This document shows, in pieces, positions 41,209 to 50,990 of a stretch of 64,000 nucleotides of DNA. Position 1 is the stretch's first letter, and every line of letters begins with the position of its first letter. Location: assembly GCA_031771865.1 (NCBI GenBank), contig JASISA010000023.1, forward strand, positions 1,736,001-1,800,000, written 5' to 3'. Source of the DNA: Nothophaeocryptopus gaeumannii (Eukaryota > Ascomycota > Dothideomycetes > Mycosphaerellales > Mycosphaerellaceae). The position numbers and the translations under genes were made by a program. A model generated the notes under the pieces. That model ran no database searches and had not been told where the DNA came from. It saw only the letters and a program-made list of their open reading frames with translations.

Positions 41209-43890
41209 TTACTCAAGATCGTAAGATTTTGCGCGACATAAGTGGTCGATCAGGTCGAGATCGCTTTCCTGCGTATGGACAAAGAACTCAGGTGCATCTT
41301 GTAACTGTCTTTGATCACGCAGCGTACGAGACCTGAAGGACTCTGCCAAGTCAGCTTCAATGATGTCTTGTGGAAAGGGCTCATGGTCGGTCTCTTGGGG
41401 ATTGTCGTATGAGATTCTACGTTTTCGCACGGGATGCAAATCCTGGTGCACAAGTATTGTCTTCGAGATAGCTTGACCACCTGAGAGTCTGCCAAAAGAC
41501 GTCCTGAAGTCCGTGGATGTTACAGATCTGGTTAACGCACGTTTTTTATGAGTTTGGATAGGTCTCCTCGATCCTTTGTGACGATTCGTTCGCCTTTTGC
41601 CTTTTTGGTGCAGGTGTACTTGATGGATTCTGGGCCTCGTAGACGTGACCATCTGTGGAAGTAGAAGACTTCTCGATGGGCAAGGCATCGCTTTCTGCCT
41701 CTGGCGCTGTATCGGTGACCACGATGCTGGGCAAAAGTGAATAATGCGCAAAGCGGGAATTCATGAGCTGGGCCATGCTGTCGTGGACAGACGGTGTGTG
41801 TATGGGTGTAGAGCAACTGTTCTGCTGCCTGGTCTGGGACGGGGATGCATGCGGTCGTTTTGGTAGAGCACGGAGATCACGCAATTTGGTCTTATCGTCT
41901 TGCACCCTTTGCAAAGCCAGTGAGGCGACCTTCGCACGAGGATGCTCATCTCCAAGTGTCTTCCGAAAGCCTTCGGTCGATCGCTTAAACAACATTCCTG
42001 CATCGTCAAGCCTTTAGAGGCGCGAGTAAACATCGGCGAGAGTATCTGCAGTGTCAATGACAGATATGTGGTTTGGACCCAACAACTCCTCTTTAATATT
42101 GAGTACATCTGTCAAAATAATTATCGAACTCTCCGGGTGGCCTTTGGTGACTTCCAGCATTGCCAAATTCGAGCGAGCGATTGAACTCGAAAGATGGCTT
42201 TTCCACAAAGCAGTATCAAGCCCCTTGACTGCTCTACGCAGCATTACTTCGGCGTCTCCTAAGTTGCCTTTGATTCGATGGAGGTTGCCCAGACTAGCTG
42301 CGCTTTCGCAAGTGCTCACATGGTGAGCCCCAAGAAGCTTCTCGCGCTTGGAGAACGCCCGACCAAGAAAACGCTCAGCGTCATCCATATCGCCGCGCTC
42401 AAGGTATAAGTTGCCGAGCACATGTTCAACCGCAACTGCCTTCTCGCTGTCAGAGCCCCGAACTGTTGGAAAGCCTGTCAATGCCCGGACGTATAGACGT
42501 TCTGCTTGCCGTCGATCGCCGAGATCTGCGTAAATATGCCCTGAATGTCCAATTGTCTCGATTGTCTGCTCATCTTCAAATCCCAGTAATGCTTCAAAGT
42601 ATCCCAGCGCATGTTCAGACAGTCTTTTGCTTTCCACAAGCAGCCCACACAATCGCAGCAGCTCAGCATTAAGGGCAAGATGAGCCGCAGCAAATTGACC
42701 TGTGAGTGGCTCAAGAGTGCTAGATTGCGCTTGAGCATGGGGAACCAGGATCTGGCTCAACTCCCAGAAGTCCACGTCAGGCGTCATTGAGTTGGGACTA
42801 CAGGCCACCACAAGAGCTACGGCGCTGCAATACAGCATGCTCTTCTCCTTGGGTGATCCAGTCCGTCGAAGGTCCCATAAATTCCAGGAGTGAAGTACGG
42901 GGTGCATGGTACAAGACTTTCGGTCCGCAGATAGAAAACCCATGGAGTACTGCGCCAATTGTTTGACCGCGGAGTTGAACTTCAGTTGGTTAGTTGCGAG
43001 CAGAAGTAGCCATTGAGGACGCCAAAAGTCAGTAGTTGCTCCTTTGTTAAACATCGTGGCCGCCGCAACCAAGTCGTACCAGAGAGCTTGATGATCAAAA
43101 TGTGCCCACAGCTGTAGCAGACCAGTCACATTGGGAAACTCAGTGGCGAACAAGTCATACGAGATCTTCCAGGTTGTCAGTATGCTGCGAGGTGGAGTCA
43201 TTGACCAGACTGTCCTCGGCCTGAGATACCATCAGCTCGCTCCACGTCCGCTCGTAGAATTCTAGGTACGTGGATATTGTGAACGTGCTCTGGGCAAGGT
43301 AGGACCCAACCTGTACAATCGCCAGTGGTAGATCGTCGAGCTTTGAGAGGAGACGTTCCGCTCCTATGCCAGATACTCAGTGAAACGTAGGTGGGCACCG
43401 AGGCTTGAGCTACCGTACCTGGCAGAGGCCTCTGAGCGCAGGCAGCTTTGTAGTAAGTGCATGGCGTCGCTCTTACCGACCCGCTCGAGGTTAAGACTTC
43501 GCCCCTCGGATTGAAGTAGGCCGTGAGACGAATAATCGTAGTGAGGCATAGCGATTTACGTACAAGGAATAGCTATGACTCGCTGTAACATATCCATTTC
43601 TGTCGACTTGACGAACCTCAAGAACTCCTTGGCAAACGCAGCTGCAGTTGATGCTGCGAATAAAACTGCCAGTCTTTAGCCTTGCACGAGTCGGCATAGT
43701 CGCAAATGCCTCGTATCACAGTACAGGGAAAGTTCTCATATTGACCGGAAGCCTCCATTTCAAAGCAGAGTGCCCGAATGGCGGATGCAATGCGATCTCG
43801 TTGGATGCCGTCTCTCATGACTTCATCCCCAGAAGCGATGTTGCCGTAGAAGACTTTCGGGTTCGCGTCGTTCTCTCGTACCACTGTCCG
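41209..43890 (-). pseudogene. broken fungal NLR: nucleoside-phosphorylase fragment, NB-ARC fragment, TPR repeats
   Basis: Remains of a STAND-type NOD-like receptor, a class linked in fungi to non-self recognition. In order on minus: the C-terminal half of a PNP/UDP-phosphorylase domain (YGNIASGDEVMRDGIQRDRI, CFEMEASGQYENFPCTVIRG, then ICDYADS), whose N-terminal half is missing; a frame change near 43660 into TAAAFAKEFLRFVKSTEMDM; part of the NB-ARC C-terminal region (LERVGKSDAMHLL, LLSKLDDLPLAIVQVGSYLA, YLEFYERTWSELM), with no P-loop or Walker B between, so a deletion; a second shift near 43190; then the WKISYD segment and 6-7 tetratricopeptide repeats (about 43190-41880) with a TAA at 42014-42016 where the repeat reads SRL-stop-RLDDAGMLFKRSTEGFRK; and a tail with another shift near 41540, ending at 41209. 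Cannot give a functional receptor. Confidence 0.85.
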
Positions 43891-44550
43891 CGCGATCGAT
43901 CGGCTGGGATTAGACTTACAGCGTCGAAAAGGATTGGAATCATCGCAGGGGCTATGCGCATCGCCACATGTTCGTAGCTATATAACATCCGAAGCAATAC
44001 GAGCGCAATGCGAGGAAGGATGACATAACCTTGTTGACCTTTCGTACACTTCTTCGTAGGAAGACTCGGCGAATCGTTGATTGGGAGACATCAATTCGAC
44101 AACTTCTAGTGTTCGTGACTAGAGAAACAAATTTCGAGTCCCTCTTGCCATTTTGTGACCCTCCGATTCGCGACTTTCATCATTCCTCTTGGGTATGCAG
44201 GAATCAAAGTCGAGAGCACAATTTAAGATAAACTTTGGAGTTAATATTTACTCATATCCTTCGTGAATAGTATACAGTAATCGGTCGGTATCCCTCAAAC
44301 ATGCCATCAAGGCAATCGTCTAGAAAAGCGAAGCAGACTTAAAGAAGTCGCCGCCATCATCGATCGATGCAAATCGAATCGATCAAAACAAATCCGACCA
44401 ACGCCTGCATCTTGGTTCCGTTTTCTCCAAGATAAGTCTTTCGCCATCCAAACCCGCGCGCGTTCGCGCAAGATTTACTCGGCCGTCAGAAAGCGGCCGT
44501 TTACAGCAGCAGGCCAACGATATGGCCGCGTTGAAGCGAATCGAATCCAC
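43891..44550. other. gap between the NLR remnant and ASE1
   Basis: Where the missing first half of the NLR would lie, but only AT-richer sequence without recognisable NLR residues is seen (about 43998-44550). Confidence 0.4.
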
Positions 44551-47000
44551 TCAATAAGTATCAACATCCCCATCATCCGTCCAACCCGCCTCACTTCCCT
44601 CCATCACATTCCCCTCTTCAACGATCGTCTGGTGCGGTTGTTCTCTCACTCTCTTGATCCCACCCATCTGAACACCATTCGCAGTCGCAGGTCGCTTCAC
44701 AGCTTGCCGCATTTGTTGTTGCTTCATCTTGGCGTAATACGCATCAGTCGCATCACCTTCCTCGGCGTCACTAGCGTCTGTGTAGGTCTCCCAGTTCTCG
44801 CTTCCGCTCATGGCCGAGCCGCTCATGACGGAAGAGGTGTTGCTGGTTTGTCGTGAGAAGGCAGGCGCCATTGGGTAGTCTTGCCTGCTCATGGGTCGCG
44901 AGGAATGGGAAGAGTAGGAGTCGACGGAGCGACTGTATCCGTGTCCGTTGCGTGATATGGTGGAGGAGGCCATGCTTGAGCAATTATCATTTCGGTATCG
45001 ATGGTGGTCGTTGTAAGGATCGTCTTGTTCGTAGTGACGAAGCACGCTGGCAGGTCTCTCAAGATCAAGACCATTCTCCTTGTTACCGATTGGAGTTGGG
45101 GTCGGTGGCATGAACAGGCCCTTCATTCTGGGTGGCGGAGGGCCCATGTTTCCATGGACGGTCTTGTTCGACTCTGGCTCCTGGCTTGGAGCAGTCTTGC
45201 TCCTCTCGCGTCGCTCCGGAGAGTTCTGGCCATCACGAATTGGGCCCATTGGAAGTCGGGATGCTCCTGGGATCTTGGAAGGACTAGTTCGGCCGGCACT
45301 ATGAGCCGATACGGACTTCCCAAGCATTGATGAGCTCATGGTTGAAGCGCCCAACATCGATGTTGAAGCTGCGAGTGGGTTCCTGCTGGCGTGTCCGGTC
45401 GGCGTTTTGCTTCTCGTAGGGTTGCCACCACGTAGCGTTCCGGCACTCTTGCTCTGATTCAGACCTGGGGCAGCACGATCGCGGCCAGCGCTCTTCGGCG
45501 CGTCCCGTGTCCCGGGAAGCGCATTCGGAGTCTTGCTTCGTGGTGGAGGAGCGCGTGCTTGTACAGCGTCAAGCTCATCGATATAACGCTCTCCATGAAC
45601 GAGGAATGGACGTCCATACTCGTCCTCCCACGCCTCAAGGGTTTCCCGCAGGTCAGCTTCAACCTTGGGTAAATCTTTCGCGATACGCTTTCGCATCTTC
45701 TCCTCCCGCAGTAGCTTTCCTGGATCGCGCTTCTCGCCCTTGACGGCGCCCTTTGACATCAGTCTTGATGCATCCTGGCTGCTCTTCTCCAGATCCTCTC
45801 GGTCCTTGATCAGGCTGCGATGCTTGTCGACAGCGGCCAGAATTGGCCCCCGCTGCTCTCGAAGAGCCTCCAATCGCGAGATCTCCTGCTCATGAGCTGA
45901 GAGTAGGGCATCTGAGTAGACGTCGGAGAACGCAGGCGCGAAGTCCAGCATTTCTTCTTCGGAGAAGTAGAGGCTGTCCCACAGCGCCTGCAGTTTGAAT
46001 CGCGCATCTTCGACAAAGATGTGCAAGTTCTGTCGCTTCAGCTCGTTCAATCTCGCCAGCTCATCCTCGAACTCGTTGATTTGTCTGATGCCGACACCAC
46101 GATTCGCAGCCAGGAACTGCTTGCGCTCGCTCTCATCCACGCCTAGTCGCTCCCACAATCCGTCAACAGCAGTGCGCAGATCCCTCAGCTTCTTCGCACG
46201 TTGCTGCTTCTCGTTCATAAGTTTGTCGCGCTTAGCGGCCAAGCGCTTGAGATCTTCCTGGTGAAGGCCGAGTTGCTCCGGTGATTCGCGTCCGTATTGC
46301 ACGATGTGGCTATCGATCTGTGCTTGTGGTATCCCCAGCTCCGAATACAAAGTGATGATCTCCTCGGCGCATTGTGTGACTGTCGCGACCCGTTTGTTGT
46401 ACTCATCGTAGATGCGCGTGAACTCGTTGTCCAGCTTCTCGACATAGGTGGGAGAGATGTCGAATGTTGTAGAAACGTCGGCTTTGGGAGAGACGGGAGG
46501 TAACTTGATCTTGATGAAAGATGGCTCAAGGTGGGATGCGTATGACTGAAGCGCCTCGACCAGCTTCTTAACCTGCTCGTAGCGCTCGCGGTGTAGTTTC
46601 GCAATTGCGTGGTGTTTCTGCTTCAGGCGGTCGATGCAGGCGTGTAGTGGGAAAGTGACCTTGAGACCATCCTTCTCGGCCTCGTAGTCGTCTTTCGGGC
46701 GGGTATCGTCGAGGGCTCGTTCCATCTGGCGGATGGTCTTGAGCAGGCGCTGTGCCTCCTCGGTAAGGTCATGCTTCTCCTTGGCGACAAGGTTGAGCTG
46801 ATTGTGCAGCGTCTCAGAGAGTGCTGAGAAGAGCTGTGTACCATCAGTCAATGCTCCATACTCTATGGGCCTCCGTGCTTTGACCATACCTCAGACTCTC
46901 GTGAATCGCGCTCATGGCTGGGTACGCCAATCTCGTCGAAGAAGCCGTGCAGGCGCTCAATAATGGTGGTCACCTGCTGGGAGAGGTAACTGGTATCCAT
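44551..47000 (-). CDS. ASE1: microtubule bundling protein Ase1/PRC1/MAP65
   Basis: Crosslinks antiparallel spindle microtubules in the anaphase midzone. Exon 1 46890-47000, intron 46834-46889 (GTATGG...CACAG), exon 2 44551-46833; 797 residues. Starts MDTSYLSQQVTTIIERLHGF. Long helical rod: LNLVAKEKHDLTEEAQRLLK, YDEYNKRVATVTQCAEEIIT and LFEELGIPQ-like ITLYSELGIPQAQIDSHI. The conserved microtubule-binding spectrin part includes WDSLYFSEEEMLDFAPAFSD and LREEKMRKRIAKDLPKVEAD, then LREWEDEYGRPFLVHGERYI-like sequence. The last ~250 residues are Ser/Pro/Arg-rich, carrying many SP/TP sites as expected for Cdk control, and end acidic. No interruptions. Confidence 0.9.
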
Positions 47001-47665
47001 GCTTTGCAGTCGGCGTCCAGCGCGGTCGGCAGTTGTCTATGTGTGTACCATCAATGTGGAGCTGTCCAGGCGAGGAATGTGCGATGGAGACGCCGAGGAG
47101 CAGTGGCTACAAGCTTGCAGTACGACGCAGATGGATATCTACCCAAGACACTCGAGGTATCTCGGTGATTGTGCGGGCAAACGAGTGTTCTGATCGAAAT
47201 AGACGATGATGATGGTGTTGCTTGAAGATCGGATCTCTGGCGCACAAGTTGAACTGTTGGACCGCCCGCCGGCCGACCTCACACAGCGGAGCGCGAGTTG
47301 AAACTGTCAACTTTGGCCGTCTCCACAGCAACCGCGCCATCCCGCAAGGTTCACGCCACCTGCACTGCGCGACAGTGATCCTTGCGTGTGGCTGCAGTGT
47401 GGCACTTTCCGCGTCACAATAAAAAAATGGCGACATGGATCACGTTGATCCGACGTCGTCGACGCGATTTCACCGCGCATGACCGCCAACTTGCACCTTG
47501 GTTCGCATGCAAGAATCACACGATACCCATCATTCACTACACCCTTAGAGACGCCGATCACGCCCCCGAACCACAAAACGAATACCATGCTGCCAGTGGA
47601 GACCTCCATGCTGTCGTTTGACAGTCTACTCTTCAACCCTTCAAGCACCGCAAGTCGCTAGCGAA
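47001..47665. promoter_or_regulatory. divergent intergenic region ASE1 / heme-oxygenase-like gene
   Basis: About 665 bases with both promoters; short frames only. Confidence 0.3.
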
Positions 47666-48595
47666 ATGGCGCCTCGACTCCCTCTGCCTTCGCCTTCTCC
47701 CTCACCACCACCAGCGAGCGCCATGTCGGGCACAGCCTTACCAAATCGCATCAATGCCGCAACCAGGAAACAGCACACTGAATTGAACCGTCTTCTGGTG
47801 CATCGCCTACCGCTCGCTCTGCCGCCGGACCAGTCTAATCCTCTGCTGCTCAGCAAAGGCATCGTTCCATTCGCGCGAATCTTCATCCTGTTTGAGATCG
47901 AGTGGGACCTCTTGGCCCGTCACGTCCAGAATCGCGGATACTCAGATGTGTCCCACAACGATCATGTTCAGAGATTTCTTGCCAATTTACGCCCGCGTGG
48001 ACTGGCAAGATCGACGAGACTGAAGAATGACTTGCAGCATTTGAGGATGGTTGCTGGGCCAGGAATATACAACACACCAAATCTAGGGGACGAGTGGGTC
48101 AAGAACACGCGTTCTTTGATGCGGCAAAAGCCACACGTATTCATCGCTTTTGCGTGGGTATTCTACATGGCGACCTTTTCAGGTGGTCGATGGATACGTC
48201 AACAACTAGCGAACGGTGGTGTCGAATTCTGGACTCGACAGCCAGGTATTGCCAAGCTCGAGAAAGGTGAACAGTCTCCTCTGCTCGAACTACCCGGCTT
48301 TTCCTTCCTTTCCTTCCAAGGTACCCAGGACGGCGAAGATATCAAAGCAGCATTCAAAATCAGACTGGCCGATGCCGAGGCCCTCCTGACCGACCAAGAA
48401 AAACAAGACGTGGTCGATGTCGCGCAACGACTCTTCGATCGCTGTATCCTTCTGGTGGACGAATTGGACAGGCAAGTCCAACGAGACCTTATCATGAGTT
48501 GGGTCTGGCCAGTTATTGTTGCGGTCTTGCTTCTATTACTTCTGAATTTGGCTTGGCGTTTTGATCATGTTTCTCAGCCTTGGGCGACTTCGTAG
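47666..48595 (+). CDS. heme-oxygenase-like protein with C-terminal membrane anchor
   Basis: Single exon, 309 residues from the ATG at 47666; an ATG at 47723 (MSGTALPNRINAATRKQHTE) is also possible. The helix INAATRKQHTELNRLLVHRL places a His as in the proximal heme ligand of heme oxygenases. FARIFILFEIEWDLLARHV, then HVFIAFAWVFYMATFSGGRW give the distal helix with the GG kink. The last helix IMSWVWPVIVAVLLLLLLNL is a single hydrophobic span followed by 12 residues, a tail anchor for the ER or outer mitochondrial membrane, as in animal HMOX1. Catalytic competence is not proved: fungal members of this fold include divergent proteins. Confidence 0.78.
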   Translation: MAPRLPLPSPSPSPPPASAMSGTALPNRINAATRKQHTELNRLLVHRLPLALPPDQSNPLLLSKGIVPFARIFILFEIEWDLLARHVQNRGYSDVSHNDHVQRFLANLRPRGLARSTRLKNDLQHLRMVAGPGIYNTPNLGDEWVKNTRSLMRQKPHVFIAFAWVFYMATFSGGRWIRQQLANGGVEFWTRQPGIAKLEKGEQSPLLELPGFSFLSFQGTQDGEDIKAAFKIRLADAEALLTDQEKQDVVDVAQRLFDRCILLVDELDRQVQRDLIMSWVWPVIVAVLLLLLLNLAWRFDHVSQPWATS

Positions 48596-49433
48596 GCGAG
48601 ACTTCTTCTAAGACGGCAGAATCATCGTTGACAGGACGACTGGATTATGCATGTTGGTCAGTTTCGCGATCTGGAATGGAAAGACTTTGTGTACAGCGCT
48701 GCATTTTGCATGGGATGGAGTTTGAGATACCCGAGTTTCTCTTGGATAGCTTCCTGGCCTTTTCTGGGGAGCAACATGTCGGCTGCTGCGAGCGCTGCGC
48801 ATCTGGCGGAAGGCATGATGGGTAATACTTATGAAGAGATGATGGATAGAGGATTGGACCTGGGAGAACAGAAGACACAGTAGGTAGCGGGAGCTTACTT
48901 GTCAATTACACGACTTCCATTCTGGAGCTGTTACCTCATTTGTACCTATGTCTTTCGCGCGACGCGCGCCCTGTTGTTTGCTTTTTGGATGACGTTCGCA
49001 GCTTCCTGCTTTGCTAAGCGAGACCCGAGTGTGTGGTTGATCGACAGGCATGTGCGACTCACATGCGCGGCTTGGCGTTGCTTGAGGAAGGCGTTGTCGA
49101 CCTCACTTCGCACACCAGCTTTGCATTTTTTAAAAATTGACAAACAACATTCAACACTGCACCTTAAACTGCATCCGCTCGGCGCACACCACGACACTTG
49201 TGACCCACATCCAGGCCGGCACACAGAGCTTCACCTTCGATTTGCACAAAAGCTCGACTTCGAAAGCCCGAGAAGAATACAAACGCCATTCAGATCTTCT
49301 GCGCGTGGAACTGCTTCGACACGCGTTGCTAGTGCTGAATCGCGATATCAGCTAGAGCCAAAGGCGCCGCCCAAACACAGCATTGTCATTGATTCTCCAA
49401 CTTTCGAGGCCGCGACGATTTCTCGATTACAAA
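48596..49433. other. gap with a possible 78-codon ORF
   Basis: A frame at 48647-48883 (+), 78 codons, has plausible content: WKDFVYSAAFCMGWSLRYPS, then an aromatic hydrophobic part and an acidic end MMDRGLDLGEQKTQ. It could encode a small membrane protein, or be chance downstream of the heme-oxygenase-like gene. The rest of the gap shows nothing. Confidence 0.3.
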
Positions 49434-50201
49434 ATGGACGCTTCGCCGCTCAACAAGCTACCTGCTGAGCTCAGAGTCAAGATCTGCGAGTACGCAATGG
49501 ATTTTGGAGAAGAAATCGTGGTCAGGCCCGAGCGTCATAAAAACTACACTTGGGACCAGCAGCTCGAGGTTCTGGAAGGCCTACAAATCCTCAGAACATG
49601 CAGACAGATCTACCAGGAAGCTGCTTCGATTTGGTACAAGGTCAACACATTCGAGATCAAGACAAGTATTTTTGGAGACATTGGGGGAGAATACATCAAA
49701 GACGCGCTTGATGACGCGAAGTGCGGCACAAAGCTCTGGCTTGTTGCTTTGAAAGACTCGGCTCGGTACCTCGAAAAAGTCCATATTTGGTTCGACACTT
49801 GGCTAGCTTACGACGATTAGGACAACGAGCTTCTCACATTCGTTCCACGGGCCATCCAGGAGCTCCAATCTCTTTTCGCCGGCAGCCCTCGGGTAAAGCT
49901 TACGTTCAGTATTGACATTGCGTGGGCTCAGTCCAAGCCAAGAACAGTGGATGCGTCTTTCAGAACGACCATCCCTTTACATGACGAACATGCGGCCCGC
50001 AAAAACATCGAACGTGTGCTCTGGAGCGAGGAGGCTCTCACGAGATTCATACCTCAGTCAACATCAATCCCCGAATACTCAGAGTCAAGGCGACGAGTTG
50101 AACTAGCCGCTTCCAGGCGAATCATGGCCAAGTTCTTCGATGTCCTCGATACAGAGGTGTTCAAGAAGCAGCTGCCTTCTGAGCAAAGCAGAGAACTGTG
50201 A
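49434..50201 (+). CDS. F-box/2EXR-like hypothetical protein with an in-frame stop
   Basis: Starts MDASPLNKLPAELRVKICEY, the LPAELR-x-KI-Y pattern seen at the N-terminus of many fungal F-box-like (2EXR) proteins, followed by ILRTCRQIYQEAASIWYKVN, also typical. A TAG at 49818-49820 interrupts the frame after FDTWLAYDD; the same frame then reads DNELLTFVPRAIQELQSLFA and stays open to TGA at 50199-50201, giving 255 residues if the stop is ignored. A single CAG-to-TAG change would explain it. The truncated 128-residue product may still fold or be non-functional. Partner and pathway unknown. Confidence 0.62.
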
Positions 50202-50990
50202 CACGATTATGTCAACAGTTGGAGAAGTCCAGGGGATGAACTTAGAACGGCGCGAAGACATCAAGAGGCCATCGTACCAGCAAGAGATTTACCGTCGTCG
50301 AGCATCGACAGACTACACTGAACGAGGGTGACACAGATTCAGAGGTCGCGATAGGGTGAGATCGTGCCAGGGGCTCATCACGTCAACAGCAGAGCCTGTT
50401 TGCTCCGAATTATCCTAGCGATTGGTTTCTGATAACGATGCTTTTTTAAGCAAAGGGGGCTCATATTCATGGCTTCGAGCTAGTGTCAGCATTGCTATTC
50501 ATCAGAGCTGCGGCACACATGCCTCTTCACCCGAACAGGGGGCAATCAAAATGTGAAGAGAGACTCCAATCTTCATTTCAATGCTTGGTTCTTTAATCAA
50601 AGCCACAGTTGTTCCGATGCCATGCACTTTACAATCACAGTCGCTCAAACACTCTCCGCAGAAGGGTATCTCAAAGTTCATGCATCCTGTCCAAGCACTC
50701 CGTCGCTGACCAGCAGTGACAAAACAAATTTTCCGCAATCCAAGCGCTCCTCGTATGTAAAGCAGTCTCGGAGTCTGTGACACGCTCCAGCGGAGCAAGA
50801 GTCCATGCCAGACCGCCAACCAAAAGCAACGAAGATCATCTCGCCAGTGTACAGCATCCGGTTCGGCAAACTCTTCTCACCAGCAGCATCGCTTCCATCT
50901 CGCACCCTCCTTCTCAAGTCTCCAAATCGTGCAAGACCAAGTCCATCCCAAAACGCCTTCGCTCGCACTTCGCGCTGTCGTTGAAGTGCC
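50202..50990. other. convergent gap
   Basis: No convincing gene. A minus frame of 105 codons (50502-50819) with several cysteines lacks family features. Confidence 0.35.
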
